The position numbers and the translations under genes are program-made. From Clostridia bacterium (lineage in GTDB: Bacteria > Bacillota > Clostridia > Peptostreptococcales > Anaerovoracaceae), in the NCBI GenBank assembly GCA_910575405.1, contig CAJTER010000001.1:176382-240381 (forward strand): DNA of 64,000 nt, read 5' to 3'. The notes beneath the pieces were generated by a model. The model was not told the DNA's origin and made no database searches. It saw nothing but the letters and a program-made list of their open reading frames with translations. Of the stretch, positions 60,043 to 64,000 are shown one piece after another. Position 1 is the first letter of the stretch; every line of letters begins with the position of its first letter.

Positions 60043-61885
60043 CACACACGCAAAAAAACGAAAAGGACCTGGCGGCGGCCCTCATGGAGGGATGATGCCA
60101 GGAGAAAAGGCAAAGGATTTTGGCGGCACCATGAAAACCCTCCTTTCCTACTTAAGGCCCCACAGCATCGGTGTGACCATCGTCTTTATCTTTGCCATCG
60201 CCAGCACCATTTTTTCCATCGTTTCACCTACCATTTTGGGAGACGCTACGGATGAAGTGGTCAAGGGGCTCATGTCCCCGGCGGGCATTGATTTTAACGC
60301 GCTTTTGAAGATCGTCATCCTGCTGATCGCCCTCTACGTTCTGAGCTTTCTCTTTTCCGCCATCCAGGGGTATGTGATGGCCGGAGTTTCTCAGAAAGTC
60401 ACCTATGAACTGCGAAAGGAAATGTCGGAAAAAATGGACCGGCTGCCCCTCAAATATTTTGACACCAAAACCCACGGGGAAATTCAGAGCCGCGTTGTAA
60501 ATGATATTGAAACCGTCAACCAGACCCTTTCTCAGAGTCTGACCCAGATGATCACCAGTATCACCACCATTGTCGGCATCCTGATTATGATGATCCGCAT
60601 CAACCTGCTGATGACCGTTACCGCCCTCATCGTGCTGCCCCTTTCCATGCTGATTATTCGCCTGATCGTGGGAAAAACCCAGGTGCAGTTTAAAAATCAG
60701 CAGAAATATTTGGGAAAGGTCAACAGCCATGTGGAAGAAATGTACACGGGCCACACCATTGTAAAGGCCTTTAACCGGGAAGCCCAGTCTGAGGAAGTCT
60801 TTGACGCCTATAACGAGAAGCTGTGCGAATCCGCCTGGAAATCCCAGTTTTTCTCCGGCCTCATGATGCCGCTGACAAATTTTGTGGGGAACCTGGCCTA
60901 TGTGGCAGTCTGCATTTTAGGCGGCCATCTGGCTCTCAAGGGAACCGTAACCATCGGAAATATCCAGGCCTTCATCCAGTATGTCCGCTCCTTCAACCAA
61001 CCGGTAGCTCAGGTGGCAAATGTGGCAAACCTGCTCCAGTCCACAGCAGCGGCAGCAGAGCGGGTCTTCGAATTCATCGAGGAAGAGGAAGAAGAAAACC
61101 CCGCCACCCTGCCTGCGCCTGAAAACAGCCTTTCCCTTGAGCGGGAAACCCTCCGGGGTCAGGTAGGCTTCGAACACGTGGGTTTTGGCTATGAGGATGA
61201 ACTGATCATCAAGGACTTTAACTTCCAGGCAGAGCCGGGGCAGAGAATCGCCATCGTCGGCCCTACGGGAGCCGGAAAAACCACCATCGTCAAGCTGCTG
61301 CTCCGCTTTTACGAGCTGAACCAGGGGCGCATTACCGTGGACGGAACGGATATCCGGGACTATTCGAGAAGCGATCTGCGCAGCCTCTTTGGCATGGTGC
61401 TGCAGGACACCTGGCTCTTTAACGGAAGCCTGCGTGACAATATCCGCTACGGAAACATGAACGCCACGGACGAAGAGGTGATAAACGCCGCCAAAGCCGC
61501 CCACATTCACCACTTCATCATGACCCAGCCAAAGGGCTATGATATGGAAATCAACGAAGAAGCCAGCAATATCTCCCAGGGCCAAAAGCAGCTTCTAACC
61601 ATTGCCCGGGCAATCCTGGCCGACACGCCGATTTTGATTTTGGATGAAGCCACCAGCTCCGTAGATACGCGGACGGAATTCCAGATCCAGCAGGCCATGG
61701 CCAACCTGATGAAGGATCGAACCAGCTTCATCATCGCCCATCGTTTATCTACAATCCGCGACGCGGATCAGATTCTGGTCATGAATCACGGCGATATCAT
61801 CGAACAGGGCACCCACGAAACCCTGCTGGCCAAAAACGGCTTTTACGCCAACCTGTACAACAGCCAGTTCGCGGAGGAGGAATAG
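60035..61885 (+). CDS. ABC exporter half-transporter B (catalytic)
   Basis: A 616-residue partner of the preceding protein. A basic/glycine-rich N-terminal extension (AKKRKGPGGGPHGGMMPGEK) precedes six membrane segments; the ATPase has Walker A GPTGAGKTT, Q-loop GMVLQDTWLFNG, a degenerate signature ISQGQKQLLTIARAI (Q for the first G), Walker B LILDEATSSVD with catalytic Glu, and the switch His in IIAHRLSTI. Together with half A this makes one working and one crippled composite site, as in BmrCD and LmrCD. End of the MarR-controlled operon; a terminator follows. Confidence 0.93.
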   Translation: MANTHAKKRKGPGGGPHGGMMPGEKAKDFGGTMKTLLSYLRPHSIGVTIVFIFAIASTIFSIVSPTILGDATDEVVKGLMSPAGIDFNALLKIVILLIALYVLSFLFSAIQGYVMAGVSQKVTYELRKEMSEKMDRLPLKYFDTKTHGEIQSRVVNDIETVNQTLSQSLTQMITSITTIVGILIMMIRINLLMTVTALIVLPLSMLIIRLIVGKTQVQFKNQQKYLGKVNSHVEEMYTGHTIVKAFNREAQSEEVFDAYNEKLCESAWKSQFFSGLMMPLTNFVGNLAYVAVCILGGHLALKGTVTIGNIQAFIQYVRSFNQPVAQVANVANLLQSTAAAAERVFEFIEEEEEENPATLPAPENSLSLERETLRGQVGFEHVGFGYEDELIIKDFNFQAEPGQRIAIVGPTGAGKTTIVKLLLRFYELNQGRITVDGTDIRDYSRSDLRSLFGMVLQDTWLFNGSLRDNIRYGNMNATDEEVINAAKAAHIHHFIMTQPKGYDMEINEEASNISQGQKQLLTIARAILADTPILILDEATSSVDTRTEFQIQQAMANLMKDRTSFIIAHRLSTIRDADQILVMNHGDIIEQGTHETLLAKNGFYANLYNSQFAEEE

Positions 61886-61937
61886 GAATAACGCCTTTCC
61901 CGCAAGTGCGCTGCCCGCTTGAAAATGAACGAAAGGA

Positions 61938-61982
61938 AGCCCCCAGCTGTACGAAATCTGCAGCTGAGGGCTCCTTCTTTTC
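61938..61982 (+). terminator. Intrinsic terminator of the ABC operon
   Basis: AGCCCCCAGCTG (61938-61949) / CAGCTGAGGGCT (61961-61972) with one internal mismatch, followed by CCTTCTTTTCTT. Confidence 0.8.
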
Positions 61983-61988
61983 TTGCGC

Positions 61989-62614
61989 CTATGCGGGCTG
62001 GATGATTTCGGCTTCCAGCTCCTTTAATTCCTCAAGGGATAAGGACGGGATACAATCTACAATTTCCTCAAGTGTCATCTTCCCCTTTTTTATCATCCCT
62101 TCCGCCGTCTCTCTAGCCGTCTTTTTCTCTGTCTCCCTTGCTGTATTATCTGCGATTTCCTTCGCATAAGCCTTCAAAATCTGCTCATCATCGAATAATG
62201 TCATCATGATACCTACAACCTCCTGTTCCCTGCTTTCAAGATACTCCTTCAGCACATTTCTGTCCTTACAAATTCGTATCGTTTCCGTTACCGCCTGCTT
62301 TGTATTTCCGTACCGCCTTCTCTGTTCGTTGTATATGCGGCAAAATAGGATATACTGCCCGATAATATCGTTTTCGCTCCAGGTTGCCTGGCTTTCCACC
62401 AACACCATTAACCGGTTGCCGACAGAAAAGCCCAAGTCGTTATAATCCGCGTCAATCAATACATGCTTGAGCGTGACATCCGCAATTTCATCTTCCGTCG
62501 CATCGCAATCCTCCGGATGAAGGGTTTATATAATTGCAACAGATATTTCCTATCTTGGAATAAATTCGTGAATACGCTGTCTTTTATCTTATATTTTGGC
62601 CTTCCTGTCGTCAT
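61989..62614 (-). pseudogene. Rpn-family nuclease with one-base frameshift
   Basis: ATG 62614 opens TTGRPKYKIKDSVFTNLFQD, then RKYLLQLYK. At about 62520-62525 the frame must change to read HPEDCDATEDEIADVTLKHV and LIDADYNDLGFSVGNRLMVL, then VESQATWSENDIIGQYILFC. The remaining nuclease and helical tail (RETEKKTARETAEGMIKKGK...SLEELKELEAEIIQPA) run to 61989. Inserting a single base restores a full ~208-residue gene of the short Rpn type with the catalytic VESQ strand intact. So either a recent mutation or a sequencing error. Confidence 0.8.
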
Positions 62615-62720
62615 TTCACCACCCCGCTTATGAAATATTCCGCGAAAGAATAAAGATGTACTCCTTCTACATCTTTTATTATACAAAAAAATGTCCCCAT
62701 TCACAATCCAATTCACAGCT

Positions 62721-62879
62721 TCAAAAAATATATAGCTGAAAATGCTGCAGCTTTCCGCTGTGCCGCAACAGACCCTTTTCCTGCTGCGGTTCTTTTTCGT
62801 CCATTCTCTCCTGCCCGTTTTCCGGCTGCAAGACCCGGTAGGGAATTCCCCTCTCATCCAGTTTATATGTATACATCAT
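62721..62879 (-). CDS. Small hypothetical protein
   Basis: A 52-residue frame MMYTYKLDERGIPYRVLQPE... rich in Glu, Gln and Lys, with GGGGTG about 7 nt upstream of ATG 62879. It precedes the broken rpn on the same strand by about 100 nt. No family recognised; it may be a fragment. Confidence 0.35.
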   Translation of the reverse strand: MMYTYKLDERGIPYRVLQPENGQERMDEKEPQQEKGLLRHSGKLQHFQLYIF

Positions 62880-63029
62880 CTTTCGCACCCCTTTCTCATG
62901 TGTACTATGAGTATGGACCGCGCGGGTATTTTTTAATCCCATGGCGCGGATTTTCCAGGAACCACAGAGAAACATTTATATTTTTTTATAGTTAAAAGCA
63001 TAATAAAAGCAGAGCGCCGGGCAAAAGTT

Positions 63030-63110
63030 TTGAAGAAACGGCATATTTGAGCAAAATAAATGTTGAAGAAATGCGCATTTTTGGCAAAAATTAGATTGAA
63101 GAAATGCAAA
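63030..63110. repeat. 33-bp tandem repeat, about 2.5 units
   Basis: The block TTGAAGAAAYG recurs at 63030, 63063 and 63096, exactly 33 bp apart, and the sequence between the copies (ending GCAAAAWTARAT) is also similar. Non-coding, AT-rich. Confidence 0.7.
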
Positions 63111-63128
63111 AGCAATGGTATTGTATAA

Positions 63129-63263
63129 TCAAACGGAGGATTTTAAGAAAATCGACCCTTCAGGAAGACTCTCCGCCCTGTACCATTCCATACCGGCACA
63201 GTTGTCCAAAGATACAAATTCAAGGCTTAAAAAGTCTTTGTCGCCGGTAAGTATAATATCCAT
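63129..63263 (-). pseudogene. PIN-domain toxin, internally deleted
   Basis: The ATG at 63263, one base after the antitoxin stop, is followed at once by DIILTGDKDFLSLE and a short tail: the last acidic motif of PIN-domain ribonuclease toxins. The first ~90 residues with the other catalytic acids are missing, so a clean deletion kept only the start codon and the C-terminal ~44 residues in frame. Confidence 0.65.
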
Positions 63264-63264
63264 T

Positions 63265-63522
63265 TTACCGTCCCTTTCCGTAGCGCACTTTATCTACAAG
63301 TGCCTGCACATCATCCTCACTGGAAACCCCCATGGCTTCGGCAGCACCCGAAAAAGCAGACTGTGCTTTGCGTATCGCCTGGGCAGAGGCATTGCTCAAG
63401 ACAACTTCTCCATCCTGCTTTTGGTAAAATAGAATCTTATCGCCGGATTTCAGACCGAGCAGACGGCGGATTTCTATCGGCACAGTAATCTGTCCATTGG
63501 CAGAAATTTTCGCTAAATTCAT
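63265..63522 (-). CDS. AbrB/MazE-type antitoxin
   Basis: An 85-residue swapped-hairpin DNA-binding protein: MNLAKISANGQITVPIEIRR, LLGLKSGDKILFYQKQDGEV, then a helical tail (AIRKAQSAFSGAAEAMGVSS) that would wrap a PIN toxin. ATG 63522 is chosen because AAAGGA is 8 nt upstream; 63531 would be too close. Its partner toxin is present only as a remnant, so this is an orphan antitoxin that may still repress its own promoter. Confidence 0.88.
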   Translation of the reverse strand: MNLAKISANGQITVPIEIRRLLGLKSGDKILFYQKQDGEVVLSNASAQAIRKAQSAFSGAAEAMGVSSEDDVQALVDKVRYGKGR

Positions 63523-63647
63523 AAAGGCCATCCTTTCTATTCTTGAAATCTAAAGAAAAGTTGAGATTTACTTTTATTATACCTCTTCAAAGCAAAAAGT
63601 AAAGCTTCCGTCTCCCTAAAAAACATAAGTAGATTTGAAAACTGCAG

Positions 63648-63692
63648 AAAAACCTGCTAACAAAAGTCAAGACTTTTTAGCAGGTTTTTAAA
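63648..63692. terminator. Bidirectional terminator
   Basis: AAAAACCTGCTAA (63648-63660) / TTAGCAGGTTTTT (63677-63689); runs of A and T on both sides serve either strand. It separates the antitoxin gene from the IS110 transposase. Confidence 0.7.
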
Positions 63693-63773
63693 TAAATATT
63701 GGGTATGAATTTTTCCCACGACAATTAGACCGGTGGAAAATCCGGTCTGCCATATCCTCTGTTTTAGTTCTTT

Positions 63774-64000
63774 TTACTTCTGGTATACTTCCATCACACG
63801 TGCATAATAAATCCTGAGAAATTTATTTAATCCCGCTATTTTTGCTGCACGTTTTGACTTTCCTTCTTTTTCTTTCTTCAAAATAAATCTATATACTGCT
63901 GCGTCTTCTGGTTCTTTATGTGTTTTCAGGCATCTCATCACTTCATATCCAATCTTACGCAGACTGGAAGATCCTCTCTTGGATATTTTTCTCTCTGTTC
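63774..64000 (-). mobile_element. IS110-family transposase, C-terminal part (runs off window)
   Basis: The minus-strand frame open at the right edge reads TERKISKRGSSSLRKIGYEV, then MRCLKTHK, DAAVYRFILKKEKEGKSKRA and AGLNKFLRIYYARVMEVYQK to TAA at 63774-63776. RGSSSLRK with the following helix is the C-terminal Transposase_20 domain of IS110/IS116/IS902 elements. Start and left end lie outside. An AGACCGG/CCGGTCT hairpin (63727-63748) just beyond the stop may belong to the element end. Confidence 0.88.

Larger units (their letters stand above)
62615..63128. other. AT-rich stretch with a small frame and tandem repeat
   Basis: Apart from the small frame at 62721-62879 and the 33-bp repeat at 63030-63110 this part has no recognisable gene. 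Confidence 0.5.

Noticed and set aside
63030..63110. CRISPR array
   Set aside because: Units are contiguous tandem repeats without unique spacers and there are no cas genes.
62933..63115. 60-codon minus-strand frame
   Set aside because: It only reads through the 33-bp tandem repeat (Phe/Leu/Lys-rich); no family and no clear start signal.

Overview
The window looks like a chromosomal segment of an anaerobic, amino-acid- or peptide-utilising member of the Clostridia (Bacillota). The reasons are strong AGGAGG-type ribosome binding sites, the short HisG plus HisZ form of ATP phosphoribosyltransferase, an Old-Yellow-type reductase, Rpn/PD-(D/E)XK nuclease genes and many M20 and YtcJ-type amidohydrolases paired with MFS, YfcC and SSS carriers. 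I cannot name the genus. No rRNA, tRNA or CRISPR array was seen.

Layout. 0-5 kb: 3' part of rho, a membrane LuxR regulator, a flavin oxidoreductase and an intact rpn gene. 5-14 kb: a catabolic block on the minus strand with a PAS/sigma-54 activator, three M20 hydrolases (one truncated), an MFS carrier, a small membrane protein and a YfcC carrier. Three near-perfect sigma-54 promoters (-24/-12) and a set of three AACCCA-N4-TGGGTT palindromes lie in it. 14-23.3 kb: an MFS gene followed by three tandem YtcJ-like amidohydrolases, a GyrI-like protein and a DUF3237 protein. 23.5-31 kb: an accessory, decaying region with an rpn gene broken by a small inverted-repeat (MITE-like) element, an ECF sigma factor with two matching candidate promoters, and the wreck of a bacteriocin/immunity/ABC cluster. 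31-38.4 kb: AraC regulator, excisionase-like protein, a hybrid histidine kinase/HPt/HD-GYP-GGDEF signalling set and a serine recombinase. 38.4-42 kb: a large secreted M14 carboxypeptidase. 42.1-42.5 kb: remnant of a type III toxin-antitoxin (ToxIN-like) locus. 42.5-49.7 kb: histidine operon hisZ-G-C-B-H-x-A-F-IE without hisD. 49.8-52.1 kb: a graveyard of fused gene fragments (IclR, UPF0597/CdsB, ATC-hydrolase-like, carbamoylase, GPH carrier). 52.2-57.5 kb: a second PAS/sigma-54 activator with its own paired operators, a sigma-54 promoter, an M20 hydrolase and an SSS carrier. 57.6-62 kb: a MarR-controlled heterodimeric ABC exporter with two perfect operators. 62-64 kb: frameshifted rpn, a 33-bp tandem repeat, an AbrB-type antitoxin with a gutted PIN toxin, and the end of an IS110 transposase.

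How it works together. The strongest theme is a duplicated regulatory design: a TyrR/RocR-like activator with a PAS sensor and no receiver domain, a dedicated palindromic upstream activating site, a sigma-54 promoter, and an M20D amidohydrolase with a carrier. The two copies (5-11 kb and 52-57 kb) have different operator sequences, which suggests parallel circuits for different N-acyl or peptide-like substrates. The second theme is decay of defence, competition and transfer genes, seen at several stages in one window.
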